From: JAFAXA01 sp963777325
GTDB lineage: Bacteria > Pseudomonadota > Alphaproteobacteria > Acetobacterales > Acetobacteraceae
NCBI GenBank assembly: GCA_963777325.1
Contig: CAVZQE010000020.1
Span: forward strand, 124,001 to 188,000
Length of the DNA stretch: 64,000 bases
Reading direction: 5' to 3'
Each line of letters begins with the position of its first letter. Within the stretch, counting starts at the first letter, position 1. Shown in pieces: positions 26,907 through 35,999 of this stretch. The translations under genes and the position numbers were made by a program. The notes beneath the pieces were generated by a model. The model had not been told where the DNA came from. It did no database searches and saw only the letters and a list, made by a program, of their open reading frames with translations.

Positions 26907-28662
26907 ACGCTCCGGCGCGCCGCCCGCCGGCCCGGTTCTCGTTCTCACGCCGACCGGGCGGGACGCGGAAGGGGCGAGCCTGCTCCTGGAACGCGACAAG
27001 ATCGCGTTCATGGTCTGCCGGAGCATCGAGGGACTCTGCGGCGTGGTGAGCGAGGCGGCCGGGGCGATCGTCGTCGCGGACGAGACGCTCACGCCGCCCA
27101 AGCTCGCGCTGCTCAGCAATTGCCTGCGGCAGCAGCCGACCTGGTCCGACCTGCCCGTCATCGTGCTGACGCACCGGGGCATCGCCGCGCGGCGGGCGCT
27201 CGCCGAATTGCACGTGCCCGAGGCGCTCGGCAACGTCATGTTCCTGGAGCGGCCGCTCAACGCGATCAGCCTCATCAGCGCGGTCCGCACGGCGCTGCGC
27301 GCCCGGCGGCGTCAGCGGCAGGTGCGGGATCACATCGCCGAGCGCGCCGCCGCGGCCGAGAAGCTGCGCGAACTGAACAGCACGCTCGAGAACCGCGTCG
27401 CCGAACGAACGGAGGAGTTGCGCGCATCGGAGGCGGCCTTGGCGCAGGCGCAGAAGATGGAGGCCGTCGGCCGCCTCACGGGCGGCATCGCGCACGACTT
27501 CAACAATCTGCTGACGGCCGTGGTCGGTAGCCTCGAGCTGCTGCAGCGCCGGCTGGAACCGGACGAGCGGTCGCAGCGGCTGATCCGTGCGGCCCTGCAG
27601 GCGGCGATGCGCGGCGCGAAGCTCACCGCTCAGCTGCTGGCATTCTCGCGAACCCAGAAGCTTGATCTGCGGGCGGTCGATATTCACGCAGCGCTCGCCG
27701 GCATGGACGAACTGCTGGCCCGGACAACCGGGCCGATGGTCGAATTGAGGGTGCAGCCCGCGCCCGAGCCGCGCTCGGCGATCGCCGATCCGAACCAACT
27801 CGAACTCGCGATCCTCAATCTCGCGATCAATGCGCGGGACGCGATGCCGAGCGGCGGCCGCCTGACGATCACCAGCGGTTCTCTCACCATCACCGAGGCC
27901 GGAGCGCGCGCCCAGGCCGACAGTCCTGCGCCTGGACGCTACGCCGTCATCTCCGTGACCGACACCGGGACGGGCATGACGCCGGAGATCCGGGCGCGGG
28001 CCTTGGAGCCGTTCTTCACGACCAAGGCGGTCGGGCGCGGCACCGGCCTCGGATTAGCTCAGGTCTATGGCATCGCCCGGCAGAGCGGCGGGGACGTCCG
28101 GATCGCCAGCACGCCCGGCCAAGGCACGACCGTCAGCATCCTGCTGCCGGCGGCCAGCGGGAAGACGGCCGAAGCGGAGCCGGCGCCCGCCGACGCGCTC
28201 CGGCCCGCGCACGACGGTATCGAGGCGGGCATGCGCATTCTCGTGGTGGATGACGACGAGGATGTAAGGGCGACCTTCGTGACCGCGCTTGAGGAACTCG
28301 GCTATAGGCCACTTGGTGCGAGCGGCGGCGACGATGCCCTGCGCATCCTGCGGGACAATCCGGCGGTCAAGGCGGCGGTCGTCGACTTCGCCATGCCGGG
28401 AATGGACGGAGCGAGCCTCGCCGCAGAGATACGGCGTCGGCGGCCCGGCCTTCCCCTCCTCATCGCCAGCGGCTACGCCGACACGGCCGCATTGGACCGC
28501 GTTCCGGACACGCTGATCTTGCGCAAGCCCGTCCGAATGGCTGACCTCGCGGACGCGCTGGCCCGGATCATGCGGCCGGCGGCGCGCCCGGCTCCGGGCG
28601 TCGCCCCGGGCATCACCGGTCAGGCGTCGGCCGGCATCTCCGCGGGCAGGGCGTCCGTGTAG
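26899..28662 (+). CDS. hybrid histidine kinase / response regulator
   Basis: A 587-residue soluble sensor kinase. Residues 1-140 resemble a receiver-like domain lacking a fully canonical acidic pocket (VVADETL, with FLERP in place of the usual Lys-Pro). A coiled-coil linker (about 145-185) leads to the HisKA box GGIAHDFNNLL with phospho-acceptor H199. The HATPase_c domain shows NLAINARDAMP, DTGTGM and GTGLGLAQVYG. A C-terminal receiver begins ILVVDDDEDV, with phospho-acceptor D496 in VVDFAMPGMDG. No membrane span is present. Translation is coupled to the KaiC-like ATPase by an 8-base overlap, so that protein is the probable input partner. Confidence 0.93.
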   Translation: MPERSGAPPAGPVLVLTPTGRDAEGASLLLERDKIAFMVCRSIEGLCGVVSEAAGAIVVADETLTPPKLALLSNCLRQQPTWSDLPVIVLTHRGIAARRALAELHVPEALGNVMFLERPLNAISLISAVRTALRARRRQRQVRDHIAERAAAAEKLRELNSTLENRVAERTEELRASEAALAQAQKMEAVGRLTGGIAHDFNNLLTAVVGSLELLQRRLEPDERSQRLIRAALQAAMRGAKLTAQLLAFSRTQKLDLRAVDIHAALAGMDELLARTTGPMVELRVQPAPEPRSAIADPNQLELAILNLAINARDAMPSGGRLTITSGSLTITEAGARAQADSPAPGRYAVISVTDTGTGMTPEIRARALEPFFTTKAVGRGTGLGLAQVYGIARQSGGDVRIASTPGQGTTVSILLPAASGKTAEAEPAPADALRPAHDGIEAGMRILVVDDDEDVRATFVTALEELGYRPLGASGGDDALRILRDNPAVKAAVVDFAMPGMDGASLAAEIRRRRPGLPLLIASGYADTAALDRVPDTLILRKPVRMADLADALARIMRPAARPAPGVAPGITGQASAGISAGRASV

Positions 28663-28808
28663 CGCAGGCTCATCACCTCGTACGCGAGCTCGATGAAATA
28701 CTCCGCGTGCGTCTGCTGGCCATTCTGATGCGCGCGCTCGGCCAATTCCACGAACCGCCGCCCGCGTTCACGCACCGCCGCCGGCATCGGCTGTGATGAA
28801 ATGAACAT
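28620..28808 (-). CDS. small hypothetical protein (62 aa)
   Basis: From ATG 28808 the minus strand encodes a 62-residue hydrophilic, mostly helical protein with MPAAVRERGRRFVELAERAH and TQAEYFIELAYEVM-like THAEYFIELAYEVM. The amino-acid pattern (alternating charged and aliphatic residues) is protein-like. Its 3' end overlaps the kinase gene by 43 bases in convergent orientation. No family recognised; might be a small regulatory or stress protein. Confidence 0.5.
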   Translation of the reverse strand: MFISSQPMPAAVRERGRRFVELAERAHQNGQQTHAEYFIELAYEVMSLRYTDALPAEMPADA

Positions 28809-28850
28809 CCCTGTCGCCCCTCGTTTTACGTCTTCACGGATGCGTGAGTC

Positions 28851-29114
28851 ATGCCGGAAGCCGCGCCAGGGGGAAAGTCCTCGGCCGTTAATCATGCGGT
28901 CAATCAGCGTGAAAATTCGTCAATTGTATGTCGGGCGCTCGAAATCGCCTCCGATGACCCGCCCTCTGCGGGGACGTTGGCCTACTTGGAGGCGCGGGCA
29001 AAGAACGCCTTTTGTGATTACGTTCTCACAAGGTTCGAGGCGGCAGAGAAGAGCGGCCTTCCTACGGCTTCGCCGCCCCTTTTCGAGCCGCCGACGCCCG
29101 CTCCTCCGGTGTGA
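28851..29114 (+). CDS. hypothetical protein, possible truncated XRE-family regulator
   Basis: An 87-residue frame. The segment AGTLAYLEARAKNAFCDYVL then TRFEAAEKSGL resembles the helical start of a group of alphaproteobacterial HTH_XRE regulators, in which a helix-turn-helix normally follows. Here the sequence instead becomes a proline-rich tail (TASPPLFEPPTPAPPV) and stops, and those last bases overlap a small gene on the other strand. The HTH may have been lost at a deletion junction near 29.06 kb. The similarity is from memory of the pattern only, so confidence is low. Confidence 0.4.
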   Translation: MPEAAPGGKSSAVNHAVNQRENSSIVCRALEIASDDPPSAGTLAYLEARAKNAFCDYVLTRFEAAEKSGLPTASPPLFEPPTPAPPV

Positions 29115-29148
29115 GCTTCGTCGCGCGCCGCTGCGCTCTTTTGCCCAT
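29062..29148 (-). CDS. tiny basic ORF with KLTPEER motif (28 aa)
   Basis: Minus-strand ATG 29148 opens a 28-residue basic peptide containing RRATKLTPEERASAARKGA. That motif is common in small alphaproteobacterial proteins, where it normally continues as an Ala/Arg-Trp tail. Here a stop follows after AAKP, so the peptide looks cut short. An in-frame stop lies ten codons upstream of the ATG, fixing the frame. May be the remnant of a small regulator or antitoxin. Confidence 0.35.
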   Translation of the reverse strand: MGKRAQRRATKLTPEERASAARKGAAKP

Positions 29149-29354
29149 TGCCGCGGGGCGAGCATCTTTCCATCATCCACCTCATCCGCGCCTTGCCGGT
29201 CGTGATGTCCACCACCGGTTTGCCAAGCTGGACTGGATCGCGGGGACGGGAGTGCGCTCATTGCCTTAGGTCCAATATGGCATCGACCGACAGTCGTCGC
29301 ATCCCGAACCGGGCAGGGTTATATTCAGGGCGCTTATAACTACTCGCAGCGCCC

Positions 29355-32300
29355 ATGCCACTGGACCCGCCCTCCTTCGGAATCGTCCCGGCGGCATCCG
29401 GCCCCGTCAGAACGCCGCTGCGCGAGCGGATCACCGCCGCGGCCCGGCCGCCCGAGCCCGAGTGTCTGGCGCGGCTGCTGCCGCTCGCGGCGCTGCCGCC
29501 CGGCCTGGAGGAAGACGCCCGCCGCCTGGCCCGCCGCCTGGCCGAGAGCCTTCGCCGCAAGGGCACGGCCGGCCCGGTCGAGGGATTGATGCGGGAATAC
29601 GCCCTCTCCAGCCAGGAGGGCGTCGCGCTGATGTGCCTCGCCGAAGCCCTGCTGCGGATTCCGGACCATCAGACCCGAGACGCGCTCATTCGCGACAAGA
29701 TCGGCGGCGGCGAATGGCGGGCGCATCTGGGCCACAGCCCGTCGCTGTTCGTGAACGCGGCGACGTGGGGCCTGGTCGTCACCGGCCGGCTCGCGCGAGC
29801 CGAAAGCGAGCGGACGCTGTCGGCGGCTCTGGCGCGCCTCATCCGCCATGGCGGCGAGACGCTGATCCGTCGCGGCGTCGACATGACGATGCGGCTTCTG
29901 GGCGAGCAGTTCGTGCTCGGGCAGACAATCGAGGAGGCGCTGGAGAACAGCCGCAGACTGGAAGCGCTGGGCTTCCGCTACTCCTACGACATGCTCGGCG
30001 AGGCCGCGATGACCGACGCCGACGCGCGCCGCTATCTGGCCGAGTACGAGCACGCGATCGACGTCATCGGCCGGTCATCGAACCGGCGCGGCGTGATGGA
30101 CGGCGCCGGCATCTCGATCAAGCTTTCGGCGCTGCATCCGCGCTACACCCGCTCTCAGCGCGAGCGGGTCATGACGGAATTGCTGCCGCGCCTCCGCCCG
30201 CTCGCGCTTCGCGCCCGAGCGTACGACGTCGGCCTCAATATCGACGCCGAGGAATGCGACCGGCTGGAGTTGTCGCTCGATCTCCTGGAGGCGCTCTGCG
30301 ATGACCCGGCGCTCGCGGGGTGGAACGGCGTCGGCTTCGTGGTCCAGTCGTATCAGAAGCGCGCGATCTTCGTCGTCGAGCATCTGATCGAGCTCGCCCG
30401 CCGCAGCCGCCACCGGTTGATGGTGCGGCTCGTCAAGGGCGCGTACTGGGACACCGAAATTAAGCGCGCGCAGGTGGACGGGCTCGACGACATGCCGGTC
30501 TTCACCCGCAAGCCGCACACGGACGTCTCGTATCTCGCCTGCGCCCGCACGCTGCTCGATGCGCCGGACGCGGTGTTTCCGCAATTCGCGACGCATAACG
30601 CCCACACGCTCGCCGCGATCTACACGATGGCGGGACAGGATTTCCGCCCGGGGGATTACGAGTTTCAGTGCCTGCACGGCATGGGCGAAGCGCTCTATGA
30701 GGAGATCGTCGGTCCGGACAAGCTCGGGCGTCCCTGCCGCATCTACGCGCCGGTCGGCACGCATGAGACGCTGCTCGCCTATCTCGTGCGGCGGCTGCTC
30801 GAGAACGGCGCGAACAGCTCGTTCGTCAACCGGATCAACGACCCCAGCGTCGCGATCGATGATCTCGTCGTGCATCCGGTGCCGCATGTCAGGCGCGCCA
30901 ATCCGGCCCTGCTGCCGCACGCCGGGATCAGCCACCCAAGCGCGCTGTTCGCGCCCGCGCGCCCGAACGCGCGCGGCTTCGATCTGGCGAACGAGCACAG
31001 CCTCGCCGAACTCGCGCGCGCGCTGGAGGCGAGCGCCGCGCGGCAATGGCGCGCCGCCCCGCCCGGTGGGAGCGACGAAAGGGCGGAGGAAATCCGCAAT
31101 CCGGCGGACCGACGCGATGTCGTCGGTCATGTCGTCGAGGCGACGGCCGCCGATGTGGACGCGGCGGTCGCGCGCGCCCTCGCCTGCCAATGGGGCGGCG
31201 CGCCAGCTTCGGATCGCGCTTCTTGCCTGTTCCGGGCGGCGGATCTGCTTGAGGGCCGCATGCTGGAGCTTGTCGGCCTCATCGTCCGCGAGGCCGGACG
31301 GACGCTGCCCAACGCGGTCTCCGAACTCCGGGAAGCCGTCGATTTCCTCCGATACTATGCCGTGGCGGCACGAGACGACATGCCGTTGGCGCGGCCGCTC
31401 GGCCCCGTTGTCTGCATCAGCCCCTGGAACTTTCCGCTCGCGATCTTCACCGGCCAGATCGCGGCGGCGCTCGCTTCCGGCAATCCCGTGCTCGCGAAAC
31501 CGGCCGAGGAGACGCCGCTGATCGCCGCCGAAGCGGTGCGCCTCCTGCACGAAGCGGGCATTCCCCCGGACGCGCTGCAACTCCTGCCCGGAAGCGGCGA
31601 CACGGGCGCGCGCCTGGTCGCGGACGCGCGCGTCGCTTGCGTCGTGTTCACCGGCTCCACCGCCGTCGCGCGCGCGATCCAGCGGCAACTGGCCGAACGG
31701 CTCGGCCCCGATGGCCGCCCCGTGCCGCTGATCGCGGAGACGGGCGGCCAGAATGCGATGATCGTCGATTCCTCGGCGCTGCCCGAGCAGGTCGTGGCGG
31801 ACGTGCTCGCCTCGGCGTTCGACAGCGCCGGCCAGCGCTGCTCGGCGCTGCGCGTGCTCTGCCTGCAGGACGACGTGGCCGACCGCATGCTCGCGATGCT
31901 GAAGGGCGCGATGGCCGAGCTCGCGGTCGGCGATCCAAGCCGTCTCTCGACCGATATCGGGCCGGTCATCGGCGACGAGGCGGCGCGCGGCATCGCGGCG
32001 CATATCGAGGCGATGCGCGCGGCCGGCCGGCCCGTGCATTCCCTTGCGCTGCCGCCCGGCTGCGAACACGGCAGCTTCGTCGCGCCGGCGCTGATCGAGA
32101 TCGGGAGCGTCGGCGAGCTGCGGGAGGAGATCTTCGGCCCCGTGCTGCACGTCCTGCGCTGGCGGCGCGACACGCTGGACGAGCTCGTGGACGCGATCGG
32201 GGGGACCGGCTACGGCCTGACCTTCGGCCTGCACACACGCCTCGACGATACGGTGGAGCGGGTGCTCGCGCGCGCGCAGGCCGGCAACATCTACGTCAAC

Positions 32301-33116
32301 CGCAATCTCGTCGGCGCCGTCGTGGGCACGCAGCCGTTCGGCGGCCACGGCCTGTCGGGCACCGGCCCGAAGGCGGGCGGCCCGCTCTATCTGCGCCGCC
32401 TCTGCGCGGATGGCTCGGCGCCGCCTCCGCCGCCCGGCCGCGCGCCCGCGATCGCTTCGGAATGGCGGGCTTGGCTGGCTGCGATCGGAGCGGCCGAGGC
32501 GGCGGCGGACGCGGCCGCCTGCGCCGCCGCCACGCCGCTTGGAGTGAGCCTCGATCTTCCCGGCCCGGTCGGCGAGCGCAACACCTACACGCTGGAGCCG
32601 CGCGGCGCGGTGCTGTGCGTCGCCTCGGGCGAGCAGGCGCTGTGGCGTCAGATCAGCGCCGCGCTCTCGACGGGCAACCGGGTTCTGGTCGCCGCCCCTG
32701 CCCCTTCCCGCCTGGCCGGCCTGCCGTCTTCGCTCGCACAGTGGATCGGCACGACCGCGGACCATCGCCGCGAGCCGGTCCAGGCGGCGCTGTTCGAGGG
32801 CGACCCGGCCGGCCTGCTCGCGCTCGGCCGCGCGATGGCGGAGCGGGAGGGCGCGATAATACCCGTTCACGTCGGGCGCGCGCACGCGGAACCCGGCCGG
32901 AGCTACGCGCTCGAATGGCTGCTGCGGGAGAGAACGGTCAGCGTTAACACGACGGCGGCGGGCGGCAATGCCAGCCTGATGACGATGGAGGAGAGCCATC
33001 CGGACACCTTGACACCGGCCGCCAAGCCGCGCGACCAAGGGCGCAAGCGGCGGGCAGAAGCCGTGAGGACCGGGACAGGAGACCGCAGGAATGAGCAACG
33101 CCCAGGAACCGACTGA
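29355..33116 (+). CDS. putA: bifunctional proline dehydrogenase / P5C dehydrogenase (PutA)
   Basis: Converts proline to glutamate using FAD then NAD. The proline dehydrogenase barrel covers about residues 60-500 (SIKLSALHPRYTRSQRERV, VRLVKGAYWDTEIKRAQ, EFQCLHGMGEALYEE, YAPVGTHETLLAYLVRRLLE). The P5C dehydrogenase spans about 560-1030, with SPWNFPLAIFTGQIAAAL and the catalytic Cys in AGQRCSALR (C829). There is no N-terminal ribbon-helix-helix, so it is probably not a self-repressor. A C-terminal region to about 1205 ends with the family-typical NTTAAGGNASLMT. Beyond that, 40 charged residues run on and overlap the next gene by 26 bases, which hints at a small indel near 32985. Confidence 0.96.
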   Translation: MPLDPPSFGIVPAASGPVRTPLRERITAAARPPEPECLARLLPLAALPPGLEEDARRLARRLAESLRRKGTAGPVEGLMREYALSSQEGVALMCLAEALLRIPDHQTRDALIRDKIGGGEWRAHLGHSPSLFVNAATWGLVVTGRLARAESERTLSAALARLIRHGGETLIRRGVDMTMRLLGEQFVLGQTIEEALENSRRLEALGFRYSYDMLGEAAMTDADARRYLAEYEHAIDVIGRSSNRRGVMDGAGISIKLSALHPRYTRSQRERVMTELLPRLRPLALRARAYDVGLNIDAEECDRLELSLDLLEALCDDPALAGWNGVGFVVQSYQKRAIFVVEHLIELARRSRHRLMVRLVKGAYWDTEIKRAQVDGLDDMPVFTRKPHTDVSYLACARTLLDAPDAVFPQFATHNAHTLAAIYTMAGQDFRPGDYEFQCLHGMGEALYEEIVGPDKLGRPCRIYAPVGTHETLLAYLVRRLLENGANSSFVNRINDPSVAIDDLVVHPVPHVRRANPALLPHAGISHPSALFAPARPNARGFDLANEHSLAELARALEASAARQWRAAPPGGSDERAEEIRNPADRRDVVGHVVEATAADVDAAVARALACQWGGAPASDRASCLFRAADLLEGRMLELVGLIVREAGRTLPNAVSELREAVDFLRYYAVAARDDMPLARPLGPVVCISPWNFPLAIFTGQIAAALASGNPVLAKPAEETPLIAAEAVRLLHEAGIPPDALQLLPGSGDTGARLVADARVACVVFTGSTAVARAIQRQLAERLGPDGRPVPLIAETGGQNAMIVDSSALPEQVVADVLASAFDSAGQRCSALRVLCLQDDVADRMLAMLKGAMAELAVGDPSRLSTDIGPVIGDEAARGIAAHIEAMRAAGRPVHSLALPPGCEHGSFVAPALIEIGSVGELREEIFGPVLHVLRWRRDTLDELVDAIGGTGYGLTFGLHTRLDDTVERVLARAQAGNIYVNRNLVGAVVGTQPFGGHGLSGTGPKAGGPLYLRRLCADGSAPPPPPGRAPAIASEWRAWLAAIGAAEAAADAAACAAATPLGVSLDLPGPVGERNTYTLEPRGAVLCVASGEQALWRQISAALSTGNRVLVAAPAPSRLAGLPSSLAQWIGTTADHRREPVQAALFEGDPAGLLALGRAMAEREGAIIPVHVGRAHAEPGRSYALEWLLRERTVSVNTTAAGGNASLMTMEESHPDTLTPAAKPRDQGRKRRAEAVRTGTGDRRNEQRPGTD

Positions 33117-34188
33117 ACCGCGCCCCACTGCGGATGTCTCGGAGTCCGGACGCCGCACGGTGCTGCGGGGCGCCGGGCTCGGTGGAGCGCTCGCCCTGCT
33201 GGGCGGGGCAGGCCGGGCCGCCATGGCCGCCGAGTCCGGGCCGTTCCCCTCTCATCCCCGCTGGAAATTCGTCTTCGTCAATCACGTCACCACCAACCCG
33301 TTCTTCGTGCCGACCCAGTACGGCATCCAGGACGCCTGCGCGCTGCTCGGCTGCGACTACCAGTGGACCGGCTCGGCGACCGCCGATGTGGCGCAGATGG
33401 TGAACGCCGTGAACGCCGCGGTCGCGGCCAAGGCGGACGGCATCGCGGTGCCGATCGTCGATCCGAGGGCGTTCGATAGCCCGGCGAAGCGGGCGATGGA
33501 CGCGGGGATTCCGGTGTTCGCCTACAACGCCGACGCGCCCTCCGGCAGCAACAACGAACGGCTCGCCTATATCGGCCAGGATCTGTTTCAGTCCGGCTAC
33601 CAGATGGGCCAGCGGATCGCCGGCATGATCGACAGCGGCCTGGTCGGGCTGTTCATCGCGACGCCCGGGCAGCTCAACATCCAGCCGCGCCTCGACGGCG
33701 CCCAGGACGCGATCAAGAAATCCGGCAAGAAGATCGAGACGCAGGTGATCGCGACCGGCGCGACGGTCAACGAGGAACTGTCCAGGATCAAGTCCTTCTA
33801 TCTCGGCCATCAGGATTTGAAGGGCATGTTCGCGGTGGACGCCGGCAGCACGCAGGGCGTCGCCGAGGTGATGAAGGAGAACAACCTGCCGTCGAAGGGC
33901 GTGCATGGCGGCGGCTTCGACCTACTGCCGACGACGATCCAGCTCATCAAGGAGGGCTTCCTCGACTTCACCATCGACCAGCAGCCCTATCTGCAGGGCT
34001 TCTACACGGTCATGGAAATGTTCATGTTCAAGGTGTCCGGCGGCCTCGTCGGGCCGGCGACGATCAACACCGGCCTGAAATTCGTGACCAAGGACAATGT
34101 CGAACCCTACATCTCGACCTCGACCCGCTACGAGGGCAAGTCCGACAAGCCGGACATTCCGGCGCGATCCGGCCCGATCAAGGCGTAA
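33091..34188 (+). CDS. sugar ABC transporter substrate-binding protein (ribose-type)
   Basis: A 365-residue periplasmic binding protein of the Peripla_BP_4 (ribose/AI-2) family. The N-terminus has a twin-arginine-like signal (ESGRRTVLRGAGLGGALALL), so export may be by Tat. The mature part shows FVFVNHVTTNPFFVPTQYGI, AVAAKADGIAVPIVDPRAFD and the hinge region GMFAVDAGSTQGVAEVM. It is the first gene of a plus-strand binding protein-permease-ATPase operon. The sugar is unknown; the family takes ribose, fructose, xylose, inositol and similar. Confidence 0.92.
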   Translation: MSNAQEPTEPRPTADVSESGRRTVLRGAGLGGALALLGGAGRAAMAAESGPFPSHPRWKFVFVNHVTTNPFFVPTQYGIQDACALLGCDYQWTGSATADVAQMVNAVNAAVAAKADGIAVPIVDPRAFDSPAKRAMDAGIPVFAYNADAPSGSNNERLAYIGQDLFQSGYQMGQRIAGMIDSGLVGLFIATPGQLNIQPRLDGAQDAIKKSGKKIETQVIATGATVNEELSRIKSFYLGHQDLKGMFAVDAGSTQGVAEVMKENNLPSKGVHGGGFDLLPTTIQLIKEGFLDFTIDQQPYLQGFYTVMEMFMFKVSGGLVGPATINTGLKFVTKDNVEPYISTSTRYEGKSDKPDIPARSGPIKA

Positions 34189-34194
34189 CCGCCG

Positions 34195-35139
34195 GTGCGG
34201 GCGTTCCTGCGTTGGCGCGAAGCCAGCATCCTCGTCGTGGCGCTGCTGCTGATCGCCTACTTCGAAAGCGCCAACCGGGACTTCCTCCTGAGCGGCGCGA
34301 GCCTGCAGAACCTGTCGCAGTTCATCGCGCCCACGGCGATCATCGCCTATGGCGAGATCATGCTGATGATCGGCGGCGAGATCGACCTCTCGGCCGGCAT
34401 GGTGTTCGCCCTCGCGCCCTTCGTCATGTATTTCGCCAACGAGGCCGGCGTGCCGTGGCTGCCGGCGCTGATCCTGGCGCTGGGCGCGAGCGGGCTGGTC
34501 GGACTGATCAACGGCGTGGTGACCGTGGTGCTGAAGGTGCCCTCCTTCGTCACCACGCTCGGCACGCTGTTCCTGGTGAACGGCCTGACGCTCACGATCT
34601 CGCGCGGCACGCCGGTCATCGCGCCGACCGAGGGATGGTTCGCGCAGGTGTTCGGCCTGTGGGGCTACAGCGAAATCCTGTGGGCGATCGTGATCGGGGC
34701 GATCATGCACGTCGTGCTGCGCAACACCCGCTGGGGGCTGCACACCATCGCCGCGGGCGCCAACGAGCTGGGCGCGAGCGAGGCCGGCATCAACGTGAAC
34801 CGGCTGAAGATCGGCAACTTCGTGCTGGTCGCGGTGCTGTCCGGGTTCACGGGGATCTTGGAGGGCATCCGCATCTCGTCCTTCGATCCGCAGGCCGGGG
34901 GCAATCAGATCATGTTCCTCGCGGTCGCGGCCGGGGTGATCGGCGGCACGCCGCTGGCCGGAGGCTCGGGCACCATCGTCGGCGGCATGATCGGCGCCGC
35001 CGTGCTGGGCATCCTGAGCGACGGCTTCACGCTGATCGGCATCAATGCGTTCGTCTTCAACATCATCCTGGGAGGTGCGATCCTGGCGGCGATGCTGTTC
35101 AATATCCACATCACGCGCCTCGCGCGTTCCGGCGCATGA
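34195..35139 (+). CDS. sugar ABC transporter permease (RbsC-type)
   Basis: A 314-residue inner-membrane permease of the BPD_transp_2 family. A GTG start at 34195, six bases after the binding-protein stop, gives the typical entry. Signatures include GEIMLMIGGEIDLSAGMVFA near residue 55, PSFVTTLGTLFLVNGL near 115 and GGTPLAGGSGTIVGGMIGAA near 255. Its stop overlaps the ATPase start as ATGA. Partner of the flanking binding protein and ATPase. Confidence 0.94.
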   Translation: MRAFLRWREASILVVALLLIAYFESANRDFLLSGASLQNLSQFIAPTAIIAYGEIMLMIGGEIDLSAGMVFALAPFVMYFANEAGVPWLPALILALGASGLVGLINGVVTVVLKVPSFVTTLGTLFLVNGLTLTISRGTPVIAPTEGWFAQVFGLWGYSEILWAIVIGAIMHVVLRNTRWGLHTIAAGANELGASEAGINVNRLKIGNFVLVAVLSGFTGILEGIRISSFDPQAGGNQIMFLAVAAGVIGGTPLAGGSGTIVGGMIGAAVLGILSDGFTLIGINAFVFNIILGGAILAAMLFNIHITRLARSGA

Positions 35140-35915
35140 GCGCGACGTCTCCCGCGGCGGGCGCGGACGCCCTGCGCGCGGACAACATCGTCAAGCGCTT
35201 CGGCCCCGTGACCGCGCTGGACGGCGTCTCGCTGCGCATCGCGCCCGGCGAGATCCTCGGCATCCTCGGCGACAACGGCGCCGGCAAGTCCACGCTGATG
35301 AAGATCCTGACCGGCTTCCAGCAGCAGACCGAGGGCAAGCTGTTCGTGCGCGGGCAGGAAACGCTGCTCCGCTCGGTGGATCACGCGCGCTCTCTCGGGA
35401 TCGAGTGCGTCTATCAGGATCTCGCGCTCGCGAATTCCCTGAGCATCTATCACAACCTCTATCTCAACCGCGAGATCGTCTATCCCGGACCAATCCGGCT
35501 GCTGAACAACGGCGCGATGCGTAGGCGGGCGGCCGAGCTGCTGGAAGAGATCGGCGTGCATATTCCGTCGGTCGATCTGCCGGTGGAGCGGCTGTCCGGC
35601 GGCCAGCGTCAGGCGATCGCGGTGGCGCGCGCGGTGAACTCCGAGGCGCGCGTGCTGCTGCTGGACGAGCCGCTGGCGGCGATGGGCGCGCGCGAGGCCG
35701 GGCTGATCATCGACCTCATCCTGCGGCTGAAGGCGAAGGGCGACCTGTCGATCGCCATGATCATGCACAACTACGCGCAGACGCTCGACATCGCCGACCG
35801 CATCATGCTGATGCAACGCGGCCGGGTGACGTACGAGAGCGCCGCCCGGAGCACCTCGGTTTCGGAACTGATGGACATCGTGCGCCGCGAATACCGGGCG
35901 ATGCGCGGCGGTTGA
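35136..35915 (+). CDS. sugar ABC transporter ATP-binding protein, single cassette
   Basis: A 259-residue ABC ATPase. Walker A GDNGAGKST is near residue 45, Q-loop CVYQDLALA near 90, signature LSGGQRQAIAVARA near 150 and Walker B VLLLDEPLAAMG near 170. Unlike RbsA, it has only one cassette, as in the FrcA-type fructose/ribose systems, so it would act as a homodimer. ATG 35136 overlaps the permease stop. Third gene of the operon that starts at 33091. Confidence 0.94.
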   Translation: MSATSPAAGADALRADNIVKRFGPVTALDGVSLRIAPGEILGILGDNGAGKSTLMKILTGFQQQTEGKLFVRGQETLLRSVDHARSLGIECVYQDLALANSLSIYHNLYLNREIVYPGPIRLLNNGAMRRRAAELLEEIGVHIPSVDLPVERLSGGQRQAIAVARAVNSEARVLLLDEPLAAMGAREAGLIIDLILRLKAKGDLSIAMIMHNYAQTLDIADRIMLMQRGRVTYESAARSTSVSELMDIVRREYRAMRGG

Positions 35916-35999
35916 GGCGGCTGCTTCTTTGGCGCTGCTCGGCAATCGTTGGCCAGCGACACGGCGTTCCAAGCAATCAGACGCCCGAGTGTCGCCGCC

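Noticed and set aside
30075..33224. A 1049-codon open frame antisense to putA, and similar long antisense frames across uvrC (1971-4010) and other genes
   Set aside because: High GC content opens long frames on the non-coding strand. Their translations are Arg/Gly/Ala/His-rich with no family motifs, while the sense strand encodes clear conserved enzymes.
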